Below, in pieces: positions 8,629 to 18,668 of a DNA stretch of 64,000 nucleotides. The notes below the pieces were generated by a model. That model ran no database searches and was not told the DNA's origin. It saw nothing but the letters and a program-made list of their open reading frames with translations. This DNA is from Pseudomonas sp. A-RE-19 (lineage in GTDB: Bacteria; Pseudomonadota; Gammaproteobacteria; Pseudomonadales; Pseudomonadaceae). The stretch covers positions 62,001-126,000 of the forward strand of contig NZ_JAHBDQ010000002.1 of NCBI RefSeq assembly GCF_019956555.1. The letters are read 5' to 3'. A program made the translations under genes and the position numbers. How positions within the stretch are numbered: position 1 is the first letter of the stretch; every line of letters starts with the position of its first letter.

Positions 8629-9993
8629 TTAGAGCCCGGTCAACATCGCATCGGCCGGCGCATCGGCACGTAGTTGCGCGGTGAGCATGAAGTACACGAA
8701 ACCCACTGCCATGAAGCCGAGGAATATCAACCCGATCAAGGTGTTGAACCAGGCCATCGCCACCAGGCACACCACCGCCAGCACCAGCGCAATGAATGGC
8801 ACCAATGGGTAGCAAGGCGCGCGGAAGGTGCGTTCCAGGTTCGGTTCGGTTTTGCGCAGTTTGAACAGGCTGAGCATGCTCATGATGTACATCACGATCG
8901 CGCCGAATACCGCCATGGTGATCATCGCCGCCGTCAGCGTCATGCCACCGAGGTTGATCAAACCGTCGCTATAGATCGCCGCAATGCCGATCACGCCACC
9001 GGCGATAATCGCCCGGTGCGGGGTCTGGAAGCGCGACAGTTTGGCCAGGGATGTCGGCAGATAACCGGCCCGGGCGAGGGCGAAAAACTGCCGCGAGTAG
9101 CCGAGGATGATCCCGTGGAAACTCGCCACCAGACCGAACAGACCGATCCACACCAGCATGTGCAACCAGCCGGAGCTTTCGCCGACCACGGCTTTCATGG
9201 CTTGGGGTAGCGGATCGTTGATGTTCGACAGGGTGCGCCAGTCGCCAACGCCGCCGGCAAAGAACATCACGCCCATGGCCAGCAGCACCAGGGTCAGGAT
9301 GCCGCTGATATAGGCCTTGGGAATCGTGCGTTTCGGGTCCTTGGCTTCTTCGGCGGCCATGGCCGCGCCTTCGATGGCCAGGAAGAACCAGATGGCGAAC
9401 GGAATGGCCGCGAACATACCGGCAATCGCCGGCGCACCGAACACATCAGAACCGGCCCAGCCGTTGAGGGCGAAGTTACTGAAGCTGAACGCCGGGGCGA
9501 CCACACCCATGAACACCAGCAATTCGGCGACCGCCAATACGCAGACCACCAGTTCGAAGGTCGCGGCCAGTTTCACGCCGAGGATGTTCAGGCCCATGAA
9601 CACGATGTAGGCACCGACCGCCGCATGTTTCGGGTCGAGGGCCGGAAACTGCACGTTCAGGTAGGCACCGATCGCCAGGGCAATCGCCGGTGGGGCGAAG
9701 ACGAATTCGATCAGGGTTGCCAGCCCGGCAATCAATCCACCTTTTTCGCCAAAGGCGCGGCGGCTGTAGGCAAAGGGACCGCCGGCATGGGGGATCGCCG
9801 TGGTCAGTTCAGTGTAGCTGAAGATGAAGCAGGTGTACATGGTGGCGACCATAAAGGAGGTCACCAGAAAACCCAGGGTGCCGGCCACGCCCCAGCCGTA
9901 ACTCCAGCCGAAGTACTCACCGGAAATCACCAGCCCGACCGCGATACCCCACAGGTGCAGCGTGCCCAGCGTGGGTTTGAGTTGTGTGTTCAT
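8629..9993 (-). CDS. eat: Ethanolamine permease, APC superfamily
   Basis: A 454-residue transporter with about twelve hydrophobic segments. Its N-terminal region (GLVISGEYFGWSYGW, then PHAGGPFAYSRRAFG) matches the ethanolamine permease subgroup of the amino acid-polyamine-organocation superfamily. It should import ethanolamine, used as carbon and nitrogen source, across the inner membrane. The ATG at 9993 has AGGGAG upstream. A sigma-54 promoter lies about 45 bases upstream, fitting nitrogen-source or enhancer-binding-protein control; in P. aeruginosa ethanolamine genes depend on sigma-54 and EatR. The ammonia-lyase genes eutBC are not in the window. Another APC substrate remains possible. 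Confidence 0.82.
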   Translation of the reverse strand: MNTQLKPTLGTLHLWGIAVGLVISGEYFGWSYGWGVAGTLGFLVTSFMVATMYTCFIFSYTELTTAIPHAGGPFAYSRRAFGEKGGLIAGLATLIEFVFAPPAIALAIGAYLNVQFPALDPKHAAVGAYIVFMGLNILGVKLAATFELVVCVLAVAELLVFMGVVAPAFSFSNFALNGWAGSDVFGAPAIAGMFAAIPFAIWFFLAIEGAAMAAEEAKDPKRTIPKAYISGILTLVLLAMGVMFFAGGVGDWRTLSNINDPLPQAMKAVVGESSGWLHMLVWIGLFGLVASFHGIILGYSRQFFALARAGYLPTSLAKLSRFQTPHRAIIAGGVIGIAAIYSDGLINLGGMTLTAAMITMAVFGAIVMYIMSMLSLFKLRKTEPNLERTFRAPCYPLVPFIALVLAVVCLVAMAWFNTLIGLIFLGFMAVGFVYFMLTAQLRADAPADAMLTGL

Positions 9994-10036
9994 GCGTTGC
10001 TCCCTGAACGGTTTGGAAAGCTCGGGGGAGGGCGTG

Positions 10037-10053
10037 TGCAGCGGGCGTGCCAT
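10037..10053 (-). promoter_or_regulatory. Sigma-54 promoter of the ethanolamine permease
   Basis: Read on the minus strand, TGGCACG-CCCG-CTGCA runs from 10052 to 10037. It has the GG and GC doublets exactly 10 bases apart and one mismatch to the consensus TGGCACG-N4-TTGCA. The start site would be near 10026, giving a short leader before the ATG at 9993. Confidence 0.75.
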
Positions 10054-10161
10054 TTTGCAGGTGGGCGTCGTAAAGCGCTGAAAGCTGTCGTATCGAGGAT
10101 GTTCGCGGCTGGATGGGCGCTTTTTGTGCGCCAGTTGAGGGCGGTGTTGCCTGTTCTGACC

Positions 10162-10247
10162 CTATCGCGAGCAGGCTCGCTCCCACATGGAATAGTGTTT
10201 GCCGACACACCGCAGATACCCTGTGGGAGCGAGCCTGCTCGCGATAG
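10162..10247. repeat. REP doublet, family B, in the eat-kdpF gap
   Basis: A 26-base inverted repeat of the GTGGGAGCGAGCCTGCTCGCGAT type. The 404-base gap 9994-10397 otherwise holds the sigma-54 promoter on the minus strand and, to the right of this repeat, the presumed kdp promoter, for which I could not pick a clear -35/-10 pair or KdpE site. Confidence 0.9.
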
Positions 10248-10397
10248 CGGTCGTCCTGACACCGCTGCAAGCCCGGTATAAACCCACTCTTTACGCATTC
10301 TTTATGCCCCGCCACCTCCCTCGATCTCGCGCCTTTACAGCCTCCCTGCAGACAATCACTCCACACACGGCAATACGCCGTAACACGGAGAACTTCC

Positions 10398-10487
10398 ATG
10401 AGCGTTCTGGACGGGGTGTCACTGCTATTGGCAGTGGGGCTGTTCATTTATCTGTTGGTTGCGCTGTTGCGCGCGGACCGGAACTAG
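10398..10487 (+). CDS. kdpF: KdpF, small subunit of the K+-transporting ATPase
   Basis: A 29-residue single-helix membrane peptide starting MSVLDGVSLLLAVGL and ending in a basic LLRADRN tail, as in KdpF proteins. KdpF stabilises the KdpFABC complex in the inner membrane. GGAG lies seven bases before the ATG at 10398. It ends 8 bases before the kdpA ATG, so it is the first gene of the operon. Confidence 0.88.
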   Translation: MSVLDGVSLLLAVGLFIYLLVALLRADRN

Positions 10488-10495
10488 GAGCGGCT

Positions 10496-12190
10496 ATGCA
10501 CAGTTATGACTATTGGCTGATCCTCGCCTTCTTCGCCCTGGTGCTGATCCCGGCACCGTTCCTGGGGCGCTTCTACTACAAGGTGATGGAAGGTCAGCGC
10601 ACCTGGCTTTCACCGATTCTCGGGCCGGTGGAGCGTGGTTGCTATCGGGTGGCCGGCGTCGATCCGCAGGCCGAACAGAGCTGGCAGAAATACACCCTGG
10701 CCTTGCTCGCCTTCAACCTCGCGGGTTTTTTGCTGTTGTTCGCGATTCTGCTGTTCCAGGATTACTTGCCGCTGAATCCGCAAAACCTGCCGGGTCAGGA
10801 ATGGACGCAAGCGTTCAATACCGCCGTCAGCTTCATGACCAACACCAACTGGCAGTCCTACAGCGGTGAAGCGACCCTGAGCTACCTGAGTCAGATGGTC
10901 GGACTCACCGTGCAGAACTTCGTCAGCGCCGCCACCGGGCTCGCCGTGTTGGTTGCGCTGTGTCGTGGCATCGGGCGCAAATCCACCAAGACCCTGGGCA
11001 ACTTCTGGGTCGACATGACCCGCGCTACCCTCTACGGCCTGTTGCCGTTGTGCCTGTTGCTGGCGCTGTTTCTGGTCTGGCAGGGCGTGCCACAAACCTT
11101 CGCTCATTACGTGAATGCCGTGACCATGCAGGGCGTCGATCAAGTGATTCCACTCGGCCCGGCTGCCAGCCAGATTGCGATCAAGCAACTGGGCACCAAT
11201 GGCGGTGGTTTCTTCGGCGTCAACTCGGCGCACCCGTTCGAGAACCCGACGGCCTGGAGCAACCTGTTCGAAGTTGCCTCGATCATTCTGATTCCGGTGG
11301 CACTGGTGTTCACCTTCGGCCACTACGTGAAAGACCTGCGTCAGAGCCGCGCGATCATCGCCTGCATGCTGGCGCTGTTCTTGATCGGCGGCGCGACCTC
11401 CTTGTGGGCTGAATACCAACCCAATCCGACCCTGGCCAACGTCGCCGTCGAGCAGACCGCGCCACTGGAAGGCAAGGAAGCGCGATTCGGCACCACCGCC
11501 ACCGTGCTGTGGTCGGTGACCACCACTGCGGCGTCGAACGGTTCGGTCAACGGCATGCACGACAGCCTCAACCCACTGAGCGGCATGGTCGCGTTGGTCA
11601 ACATGATGGTTGGCGAAGTGATCTTCGGCGGCGTCGGAGCCGGGCTCTATGGCATGTTGCTCAACGTGCTGATCGCGGTGTTCCTCGCCGGCCTGATGAT
11701 CGGCCGCACCCCGGAATACCTTGGCAAGAAACTGCAGGCCCGGGAAGTTCAGTTGCTGGTGGTGACCTTGCTGGTGATGCCGGTCGGCGTGCTGGTGCTG
11801 GGTGCGATTGCCGCCAGCCTGCCAGGCCCGGTCGCGGCGGTGAGTAACCCTGGTGCTCACGGTTTCAGTCAGTTGCTTTATGCCTACACCTCCGCCAGTG
11901 CCAACAACGGTTCGGCGTTTGGCGGCTTCGGTGCCAACACCGCGTTCCACAACCTGATGCTGGGCCTGGGCATGTTGATCGGTCGCTTCGGCTACATCCT
12001 CCCGGTGCTGGCCCTGGCCGGCAGCCTGGCGATGAAGAAAACCGCGCCGATCGGCCAGAACAGCTTCCCGACCCACGGCCCGCTGTTCGTGACCTTGTTG
12101 ACCGTGACCATTTTGCTGGTGGGTGGTTTGACCTTCCTGCCGACGCTGGCGCTGGGTCCGATTGCTGAACACCTGAGCCTGGGCTTCTAA
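10496..12190 (+). CDS. kdpA: Potassium-transporting ATPase subunit A
   Basis: A 564-residue channel-like subunit of the high-affinity K+ pump, related to the superfamily of K+ transporters and spanning the inner membrane about ten times. The selectivity-filter region [18 protein letters not shown] is visible near residues 231-248, and further pore-loop segments such as [12 protein letters not shown] near 465. The length fits the family (about 560). The ATG at 10496 has AGGAGCGG in front, overlapping the kdpF stop. It is followed after 10 bases by kdpB. The system takes up K+ when external K+ is very low. Confidence 0.95.
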   Translation: MHSYDYWLILAFFALVLIPAPFLGRFYYKVMEGQRTWLSPILGPVERGCYRVAGVDPQAEQSWQKYTLALLAFNLAGFLLLFAILLFQDYLPLNPQNLPGQEWTQAFNTAVSFMTNTNWQSYSGEATLSYLSQMVGLTVQNFVSAATGLAVLVALCRGIGRKSTKTLGNFWVDMTRATLYGLLPLCLLLALFLVWQGVPQTFAHYVNAVTMQGVDQVIPLGPAASQIAIKQLGTNGGGFFGVNSAHPFENPTAWSNLFEVASIILIPVALVFTFGHYVKDLRQSRAIIACMLALFLIGGATSLWAEYQPNPTLANVAVEQTAPLEGKEARFGTTATVLWSVTTTAASNGSVNGMHDSLNPLSGMVALVNMMVGEVIFGGVGAGLYGMLLNVLIAVFLAGLMIGRTPEYLGKKLQAREVQLLVVTLLVMPVGVLVLGAIAASLPGPVAAVSNPGAHGFSQLLYAYTSASANNGSAFGGFGANTAFHNLMLGLGMLIGRFGYILPVLALAGSLAMKKTAPIGQNSFPTHGPLFVTLLTVTILLVGGLTFLPTLALGPIAEHLSLGF

Positions 12191-12200
12191 GGAGTCAATG

Positions 12201-14258
12201 ATGAATATGCCCGCAACTAAAGCCGCCGTCGTCAAGGCGCCGGAACAACCGAAAACCGCGATCTCGGCCCTTTGGCGCCCGGCGCTGGTGCAAGCCTTCG
12301 TCAAACTTGATCCACGGCAATTGCAGCGTGCGCCGGTGATGCTGGTGGTGGAACTGACCGCGATTCTGACCACCGTGCTGTGCTTCATTCCCGACAGCGC
12401 CGTGCCGACCTTCGTCGCCGCGCAAATCGCGTTGTGGCTGTGGTTCACCGTGTTGTTCGCCAACTTCGCCGAAGCGTTGGCCGAAGGTCGCGGCAAGGCC
12501 CGCGCCGACAGCCTCAAGGCCGGCAGCGAAGGCTTGAGTGCCCGGCGCAAAAATGCCAACGGCAGCTTTCAGATCGTGCCCGCCACCAGCCTGCGCAAGG
12601 ACGATGTGGTGCGCGTCGAAGCGGGGGAGATGATTCCCGGTGACGGCGAGGTGATCGAAGGCATCGCGGCGGTCAATGAGGCGGCGATTACCGGTGAATC
12701 GGCCCCCGTGATTCGCGAGTCCGGTGGCGACCGTTCGGCCGTCACCGGCAATACTCGACTGGTGTCTGACTGGCTGCTGGTGCGCATCACCGCCAACCCC
12801 GGCGAGTCGACCCTGGACCGCATGATCGCGCTGGTCGAAGGCGCCAAACGCCAGAAAACCCCCAACGAAGTGGCGCTGGATATCCTGCTGATCGGCCTGA
12901 CCCTGATCTTCCTGCTGGTGGTGGTGACCCTGCAACCGTTCGCCCACTTCGCCAACGGCAGCCTGCCGCTGGTGTTTCTGGTGGCGTTATTGGTCACGCT
13001 GATTCCAACCACCATCGGTGGCTTGCTGTCGGCCATCGGTATCGCCGGGATGGACCGTCTGGTGCGCCTGAACGTGATCGCCAAATCCGGTCGCGCCGTG
13101 GAGGCTGCGGGGGACGTGCACGTCCTGCTGCTGGACAAGACCGGCACCATCACTTTCGGCAACCGTCGTTGCTCCGCGGTCTATGCCGCCCCTGGCGTCA
13201 GCGCCAAAGAACTGGCCGAAGGCGCGTTGTTCGCCTCACTGGCCGATGACACCGCTGAAGGCAAATCCATCGTCGACTACCTGCGTGGTCTGCACCCGCA
13301 ACCCGAGCCATCCGCCGAGGTGCTGACCGCGGTCCCGTTCAGCGCTGAAACCCGCTTGTCCGGTGTCGACTATCAAGGCCGGGTCTATCGCAAAGGCGCG
13401 GTGGATTCGCTGCTGACCTTCGTCGGCCTGCAACGTGCCGACCTGGCGCCGGCCCTGTCCCGGGAAATCGACAAAATCGCCCAGAGCGGCGGCACGCCGT
13501 TGCTGGTCTGCGCCGACGGTAAATTGCTTGGTGTCATCCACCTCAAGGACGTGGTCAAGCCTGGCATCCGCGAGCGTTTCGCTGAACTGCGCAAACTGGG
13601 GATTCGTACGGTCATGGTCACGGGCGACAACCCGCTGACCGCCGCCGCGATTGCCGCCGAAGCGGGCGTGGATGACGTGCTGGCCGAAGCCACACCGGAG
13701 AAAAAACTGGCGCGCATTCGTCACGAGCAGAACGACGGTCGCCTGGTCGCCATGTGCGGCGACGGCGCCAACGACGCCCCGGCCCTGGCCCAGGCAGACG
13801 TGGGCATGGCGATGAACGACGGTACGCAAGCGGCGCGGGAGGCGGCGAACATGGTCGACCTCGACAGCGACCCGACCAAGCTGTTGGACGTGGTGCAGAT
13901 CGGCAAGGAATTGCTAGTGACCCGCGGTGCGCTCACCACGTTTTCCATCGCCAACGACGTGGCCAAGTACTTTGCGATCCTGCCGGCGCTGTTCGCCTCG
14001 ATCTACCCGCAACTGGGTGTGCTCAACGTCATGCACCTGAGCAGTCCGCAGAGCGCGATTCTGTCGGCGATCGTGTTCAACGCCTTGATCATCGTGGTGC
14101 TGATTCCGTTGGCATTGCGCGGTGTGCGGGTGCAAGCGGTGAGCGCGGCGGCGTTGCTGCGGCGCAATCTACTGATCTACGGGTTGGGCGGGATTCTGGT
14201 GCCGTTCGTGGGCATCAAGGCGATCGACATGCTGTTGACGGCGTTGCATCTGGTTTGA
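12201..14258 (+). CDS. kdpB: Potassium-transporting P-type ATPase subunit B
   Basis: A 685-residue P-type ATPase. The phosphorylated aspartate is Asp312 in LDKTGT; the TGES actuator motif, a [10 protein letters not shown] hinge and seven or so membrane helices are present. It hydrolyses ATP to drive K+ through KdpA. Two adjacent ATGs (12198 and 12201) are possible; GGAG at 12191-12194 is better spaced for 12201. After its stop a 184-base gap containing a REP doublet separates it from kdpC, which is unusual for this normally tight operon. Confidence 0.95.
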   Translation: MNMPATKAAVVKAPEQPKTAISALWRPALVQAFVKLDPRQLQRAPVMLVVELTAILTTVLCFIPDSAVPTFVAAQIALWLWFTVLFANFAEALAEGRGKARADSLKAGSEGLSARRKNANGSFQIVPATSLRKDDVVRVEAGEMIPGDGEVIEGIAAVNEAAITGESAPVIRESGGDRSAVTGNTRLVSDWLLVRITANPGESTLDRMIALVEGAKRQKTPNEVALDILLIGLTLIFLLVVVTLQPFAHFANGSLPLVFLVALLVTLIPTTIGGLLSAIGIAGMDRLVRLNVIAKSGRAVEAAGDVHVLLLDKTGTITFGNRRCSAVYAAPGVSAKELAEGALFASLADDTAEGKSIVDYLRGLHPQPEPSAEVLTAVPFSAETRLSGVDYQGRVYRKGAVDSLLTFVGLQRADLAPALSREIDKIAQSGGTPLLVCADGKLLGVIHLKDVVKPGIRERFAELRKLGIRTVMVTGDNPLTAAAIAAEAGVDDVLAEATPEKKLARIRHEQNDGRLVAMCGDGANDAPALAQADVGMAMNDGTQAAREAANMVDLDSDPTKLLDVVQIGKELLVTRGALTTFSIANDVAKYFAILPALFASIYPQLGVLNVMHLSSPQSAILSAIVFNALIIVVLIPLALRGVRVQAVSAAALLRRNLLIYGLGGILVPFVGIKAIDMLLTALHLV

Positions 14259-14285
14259 CCCCGAGCGGTGTGCCAGCTGCGCCGC

Positions 14286-14381
14286 CATCGCGAGCAGGCT
14301 CGCTCCCACAGGGGATCTTCGTTGACCACAAATTGTGCGCACGACAGCTATCTAATTGTGGGAGCGAGCCTGCTCGCGATG
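14286..14381. repeat. REP doublet, family B, between kdpB and kdpC
   Basis: Inverted 25-base arms at 14286-14310 and 14357-14381. It lies inside the kdp operon, where transcription should read through it. Confidence 0.9.
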
Positions 14382-14442
14382 AATGCGCCACGGTGCACCT
14401 GACTGAATGCTGTATTTGTTATCCGAATCCGAGGATTTTGAA

Positions 14443-14988
14443 ATGTCCACATTGATACGTCCGGCCCTGAGCCTGCTGGTGCTGATGACCCTGATCACCG
14501 GCGTCGCTTACCCCTTGGTGGTCACCGGTGTCGCCCAGGTCGCCTTCCCGGATCAGGCCAACGGCAGCCTGGTGCGTGATGCCGACGGCAAGGTCCGCGG
14601 CTCGTCGCTGATTGCCCAGGATTTCGTCGGTGACGCCTGGTTCCACCCACGGCCGTCGGCCGGTGCGTTTGCCACCGTGTCGAGTAGCGCCAGCAACCTT
14701 TCGCCAAGCAATCCGGCGTTGGCCACTCGGGTTATCGAGGAGGCCAATAAATTGCAGGTGCCAGGGCAAGGCCCGGTGCCGTTGGCCCTGCTGACCACCT
14801 CCGGCAGCGGCCTCGATCCGCACTTGCCACCGGCCGCGATTGCCTATCAACTGGCGCATGTCGCGGCGGCGCGCAATCTACCGGTGTCTACGCTTGAGCA
14901 ACTGCTGAACGCGCACATCGAGAAGCCCTTGGTGGGGCCGCCGGTGGTGAATGTGTTGGCGCTGAATATGGCGCTGGAAAAGTTGTAA
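14443..14988 (+). CDS. kdpC: Potassium-transporting ATPase subunit C
   Basis: A 181-residue KdpC: one N-terminal membrane helix (residues about 8-28) followed by a periplasmic domain with the family segments [16 protein letters not shown] and [14 protein letters not shown]. KdpC stabilises the complex and raises ATP affinity of KdpB. The ATG at 14443 is preferred to an upstream start at 14407 because it begins directly at the conserved N-terminal helix; a GAGG lies 9 bases upstream. It is flanked on both sides by REP doublets, so kdpC may be translated from an mRNA with stable flanking hairpins. Confidence 0.94.
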   Translation: MSTLIRPALSLLVLMTLITGVAYPLVVTGVAQVAFPDQANGSLVRDADGKVRGSSLIAQDFVGDAWFHPRPSAGAFATVSSSASNLSPSNPALATRVIEEANKLQVPGQGPVPLALLTTSGSGLDPHLPPAAIAYQLAHVAAARNLPVSTLEQLLNAHIEKPLVGPPVVNVLALNMALEKL

Positions 14989-14998
14989 GTCGGTGGCG

Positions 14999-15084
14999 CC
15001 GCCAATCGCGAGCAGGCTCGCTCCCACATTGGATCTGTGAACACTGAAGATCCCTTGTGGGAGCGAGCCTGCTCGCGATGGCGG
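14999..15084. repeat. REP doublet, family B, between kdpC and kdpD
   Basis: Inverted arms of about 30 bases, one extra A in the left arm. It fills most of the 141-base gap between kdpC and kdpD. Confidence 0.9.
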
Positions 15085-15129
15085 CTGAACAATCACTACA
15101 CCAACATATGAAAAAAGAGATCCCCAAGC

Positions 15130-17781
15130 ATGAGTGACTCCGGCCGCGCCGACGCGCTGTTAGCAGACCTGCCCCGCGATGGCCGTGGCCGGCTCAAGGT
15201 GTTCCTTGGCGCAGCCCCGGGGGTTGGCAAGACTTACGCCATGCTGCAAGCCGCCCACACTCAACTGCGCCAAGGCGTGAAAGTCATGGCCGGGGTGGTC
15301 GAAACCCACGGTCGCGCCGAAACCGAAGCGCTACTGGCTGGCTTGCCGCAGCAGCCGTTGGTGCGCTCGGAATACCGCGGCGTGATGCTCGAAGAAATGG
15401 ACCTCGACGGTCTGCTTGCCGCCAAACCGAAACTGGTGCTGGTGGACGAGCTGGCCCACAGCAACGCCCCCGGCAGTCGGCACGCCAAACGCTGGCAAGA
15501 CATCCAGGAACTGCTGGCCGCCGGCATCAACGTGTACACCACGGTCAACGTCCAGCACCTGGAAAGCCTCAACGATCAGGTGCGCGGCATCACCGGCGTG
15601 CAGGTGCGCGAAACCCTGCCGGACTGGGTGCTGCAAGAAGCTGATGAACTGCTGTTGATCGACCTGCCATCGCGTGAACTGCTGGAGCGTCTGCGCGACG
15701 GCAAGGTCTACGTGCCGGAGCAGGCGCGGGCGGCCATCGATGCGTTTTTCACCCAGACCAACCTCACTGCCCTGCGCGAACTGGCGATGCAAACCGCGGC
15801 CGCTCAGGTGGATAACGATCTGGCCCAGGGTTATCGCCAGTTGGGGCAGGCCGCGCCGACCGTGCGCGGTCGCTTGCTGGTGGGCGTCGATGGCGATGCT
15901 CAGGCCGAGCGTCTGGTGCGTCATGCCAGCCGTGTCGCCCAGCGCCGGCATCTGCCGTGGAGTCTGGTGCATGTGGACAACGGCCGTGTGCGCGACGAGC
16001 AGTCACGCCTGCGCCTGCAAAACGCTCAGCAACTGGCCGAACGCCTCGGCGGGGAAGTGGTGTTGCTGCGCGCCGGTGAAGTGGTGAAAACCTTGATCCA
16101 GCACGCCGCCGAACGTCGCGCCAGTCTGATATTGGTGGGGCAGTCCCGCCAGCGGTTGCGTCGACGGTTGTTCGGCGGTGGTCTGGCGTCCCGTTTACTG
16201 CGCGATGCCCGTGGGCTGGAAATCAACGTGCTCGACAGCGATCACGAACAGCATCAACCGCGCCAACGCTCGGCGCTATCGCTGGTCTGGTTCGACTACG
16301 CGTTGGCGCTGCTGGCGACCGTTCTCGCCAGTGCCCTGGCCTGGGCGGTGGCGAGTGTTCTGCCATTGCCGAACATCTCGCTGGTGTTCCTCGCGGCGGT
16401 GTTGCTGGTGGCGGTGCGCAGCAGCCTCGGCCCGGCGCTGGCCTGCGCGGCGCTGTCGTTTCTGACCTATGACTTTCTGTTCATCCCCCCCACGTTCTCC
16501 TTCAGCATCCAGCGTGAAGAAGACGTGCTGACCTTGCTGTTCTTCCTGCTGATGGCGGCCCTCACCGGCAACCTTGCGGCCCGGCAACGGCGGCAGTTGC
16601 AGGCCTTGCGCGATACCCAGGAAGAAACCAGTGAACTGCTCGACCTGTCGCGCAAACTCACCGCCGCCACCGACCGTCAGGCTGTGGTCAGTGCCGCGGC
16701 GCAGCACCTCAATGGCTGGAACGACCTGACTGTGTGCCTGCTCAATCGCGATGGCCAAAATAGCTGGAAAGTTGAAACCGGTGGGCCGCTGGAGTTCTCC
16801 GAAACCGAGCGCGCCGCCGCCGATTGGGCCTGGCAGCATGATCAACCGGCCGGCGCGAGCACCGGTACCTTGCCGTTTGGCCGCTGGTGGTGGTGGCCGT
16901 TGTCGGTGGATGATGGGCCGCTGGCGCTGCTCGGCGTGTGCGCCAAGGAAGGTCAGACCCTGAGTGGCCAGCGTCGACGCTTGCTGACCGCGCTGAGTCA
17001 ACCGTTGGCCCAGGCGTTGGCCCGTGCGCAACTGGCCGATGACCTTGAAGCTGCGCGTTTGCATGGCGAAACCGAGCAACTGCGCAGTGCGCTGCTGGCC
17101 TCGGTGTCTCACGATTTGCGCACGCCGCTGACGTCCATGCGCGGCAGCATCGACAGCCTGTTGGCGCTTGGTGAGGCCATTCCCCTGGAGGATCGTCGCG
17201 AACTGCTCGAAGGCACTCGCGATGAAGCCGAGCGGCTGGATCGCTACATACAGAACCTGCTGGACATGACTCGCCTCGGTCACGGTGCCCTGAAGCTGGC
17301 GCGCGATTGGGTGTCGCCGGCAGACATCGTCGGCAGTGCACTCAATCGTCTGCGCGCGGTGCTGGCGTCGTTGCAGGTCAGCACCGAAGTGCCGGGCGAA
17401 CTGCCGCTGCTCTATGTGCATGCCGCGTTGATCGAGCAAGCGCTGGTCAATGTGCTGGAAAACGCCGCGCGTTTCTCACCGCCCCACGGGCGTCTTGAGT
17501 TGCGTGCCGGGGTCAATGACAGCGAGCTGTTTTTCTCGGTGAGCGATGAAGGGCCGGGCATTCCGGAGGAGGAACGGGCGAAGGTTTTCGACATGTTCTA
17601 CACCGCCGCTCGCGGTGATCGGGGCGGGCAGGGCACCGGGCTGGGGCTGGCCATCTGTCAGGGTATGATTGGTGCCCATGGCGGGCGGATCAGCATCGCC
17701 GACGGCATCGAAGGGCGCGGTACCTGCATCACCTTGCACTTGCCGCTGCAGACTCAACCGGGGCTGGACAGTGAAGCCTGA
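15130..17781 (+). CDS. kdpD: Sensor histidine kinase KdpD
   Basis: An 883-residue sensor of K+ limitation. In order: the N-terminal KdpD domain with Walker A GAAPGVGKT at residues 27-35; a universal-stress-like domain (about 250-370); four closely spaced membrane helices (about 395-500); a GAF-like region; the HisKA domain with phospho-accepting His661 in SVSHDLRTPL; and an HK-type ATPase domain with GPGIP and GTGLGLAI. It phosphorylates KdpE to induce kdpFABC. The ribosome site before 15130 is weak. It follows kdpC after a REP doublet, and kdpE follows 48 bases later. Confidence 0.95.
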   Translation: MSDSGRADALLADLPRDGRGRLKVFLGAAPGVGKTYAMLQAAHTQLRQGVKVMAGVVETHGRAETEALLAGLPQQPLVRSEYRGVMLEEMDLDGLLAAKPKLVLVDELAHSNAPGSRHAKRWQDIQELLAAGINVYTTVNVQHLESLNDQVRGITGVQVRETLPDWVLQEADELLLIDLPSRELLERLRDGKVYVPEQARAAIDAFFTQTNLTALRELAMQTAAAQVDNDLAQGYRQLGQAAPTVRGRLLVGVDGDAQAERLVRHASRVAQRRHLPWSLVHVDNGRVRDEQSRLRLQNAQQLAERLGGEVVLLRAGEVVKTLIQHAAERRASLILVGQSRQRLRRRLFGGGLASRLLRDARGLEINVLDSDHEQHQPRQRSALSLVWFDYALALLATVLASALAWAVASVLPLPNISLVFLAAVLLVAVRSSLGPALACAALSFLTYDFLFIPPTFSFSIQREEDVLTLLFFLLMAALTGNLAARQRRQLQALRDTQEETSELLDLSRKLTAATDRQAVVSAAAQHLNGWNDLTVCLLNRDGQNSWKVETGGPLEFSETERAAADWAWQHDQPAGASTGTLPFGRWWWWPLSVDDGPLALLGVCAKEGQTLSGQRRRLLTALSQPLAQALARAQLADDLEAARLHGETEQLRSALLASVSHDLRTPLTSMRGSIDSLLALGEAIPLEDRRELLEGTRDEAERLDRYIQNLLDMTRLGHGALKLARDWVSPADIVGSALNRLRAVLASLQVSTEVPGELPLLYVHAALIEQALVNVLENAARFSPPHGRLELRAGVNDSELFFSVSDEGPGIPEEERAKVFDMFYTAARGDRGGQGTGLGLAICQGMIGAHGGRISIADGIEGRGTCITLHLPLQTQPGLDSEA

Positions 17782-17829
17782 ACTCGTCTGCGCTACTCTC
17801 TTGCCTCTTCTTTGTGTTGATGTGAATTC

Positions 17830-18528
17830 ATGAACCAGACCACGACCATTTTGGTCATCGACGACGAACCGCAGATCCGCAAGTTCCTGCGCATCAGTCT
17901 CGCCTCCCAGGGCTACAAAGTGCTGGAAGCCGGCACCGGCACGGAAGGCCTGGCCCAGGCCGCGTTAAACCAACCCGACCTGCTGGTGCTTGACCTCGGC
18001 CTGCCGGACATGGACGGCCAGCAGGTGTTGCGCGAGTTTCGCGAGTGGTCGACGGTGCCGGTCCTGGTGCTCTCGGTGCGCGCCAGCGAAGGGCAGAAAG
18101 TACAAGCCCTGGATGGCGGCGCCAACGATTACGTGACCAAGCCATTCGGCATCCAGGAGTTTCTGGCCCGAGTACGCGCCTTGCTGCGTCAGGCACCGGC
18201 CGGTGAAGCCCAGGAAGCGGCACTCAGTTTCGGTCCGCTCACCGTGGACCTGGCTTATCGCCGGGTGCTACTGGACGGCGCCGAAGTGGCGCTGACGCGT
18301 AAGGAATACGCCGTACTGGCGCAACTGGCGCGGCATCCGGGGCGGGTCATCACCCAGCAGCAATTGCTCAAGGACATCTGGGGCCCGACCCACACCGAGG
18401 ACAGCCACTATCTGCGGATTGTGGTCGGGCACCTGCGGCAGAAACTGGCGGATGATCCGACTCAGCCACGGTTCATCGTCACCGAAGCGGGGGTGGGGTA
18501 TCGGTTGTTGAGTGAGGGAAGTCTTTAG
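17830..18528 (+). CDS. kdpE: Response regulator KdpE, OmpR family
   Basis: A 232-residue OmpR/PhoB-type regulator. The receiver domain has the acidic pair DDE near residue 15, phospho-acceptor Asp55 in LVLDLGLPDMDG and the conserved KPF near 108. The C-terminal winged-helix DNA-binding domain (about 130-230) ends in VTEAGVGYRL. It is the partner of KdpD and activates kdpFABC. No good Shine-Dalgarno precedes the ATG. A family C REP doublet follows the stop. Confidence 0.94.
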   Translation: MNQTTTILVIDDEPQIRKFLRISLASQGYKVLEAGTGTEGLAQAALNQPDLLVLDLGLPDMDGQQVLREFREWSTVPVLVLSVRASEGQKVQALDGGANDYVTKPFGIQEFLARVRALLRQAPAGEAQEAALSFGPLTVDLAYRRVLLDGAEVALTRKEYAVLAQLARHPGRVITQQQLLKDIWGPTHTEDSHYLRIVVGHLRQKLADDPTQPRFIVTEAGVGYRLLSEGSL

Positions 18529-18553
18529 TTTTGTGTTGTTCGGGCGATTGCTT

Positions 18554-18641
18554 TCGCGGGCAAGCCTCGCTCCTACGGATTGATGTCGGTCACAACACAT
18601 ATGACCGACTCAAACCCTGTAGGAGCGAGGCTTGCCCGCGA
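18554..18641. repeat. REP doublet, family C, between kdpE and the patatin gene
   Basis: Inverted arms of 23 bases of the GTAGGAGCGAGGCTTGCCCGCGA type, at 18554-18576 and 18619-18641, between convergent genes. Confidence 0.9.
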
Positions 18642-18668
18642 TGAGGCCCTTTGATTCACCCGAGAACC

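Noticed and set aside
10610..12559. 649-codon minus-strand frame opposite kdpA/kdpB
   Set aside because: It is the shadow of the GC-rich kdpA-kdpB coding strand; composition is Gln/His/Arg-rich and no family fits.
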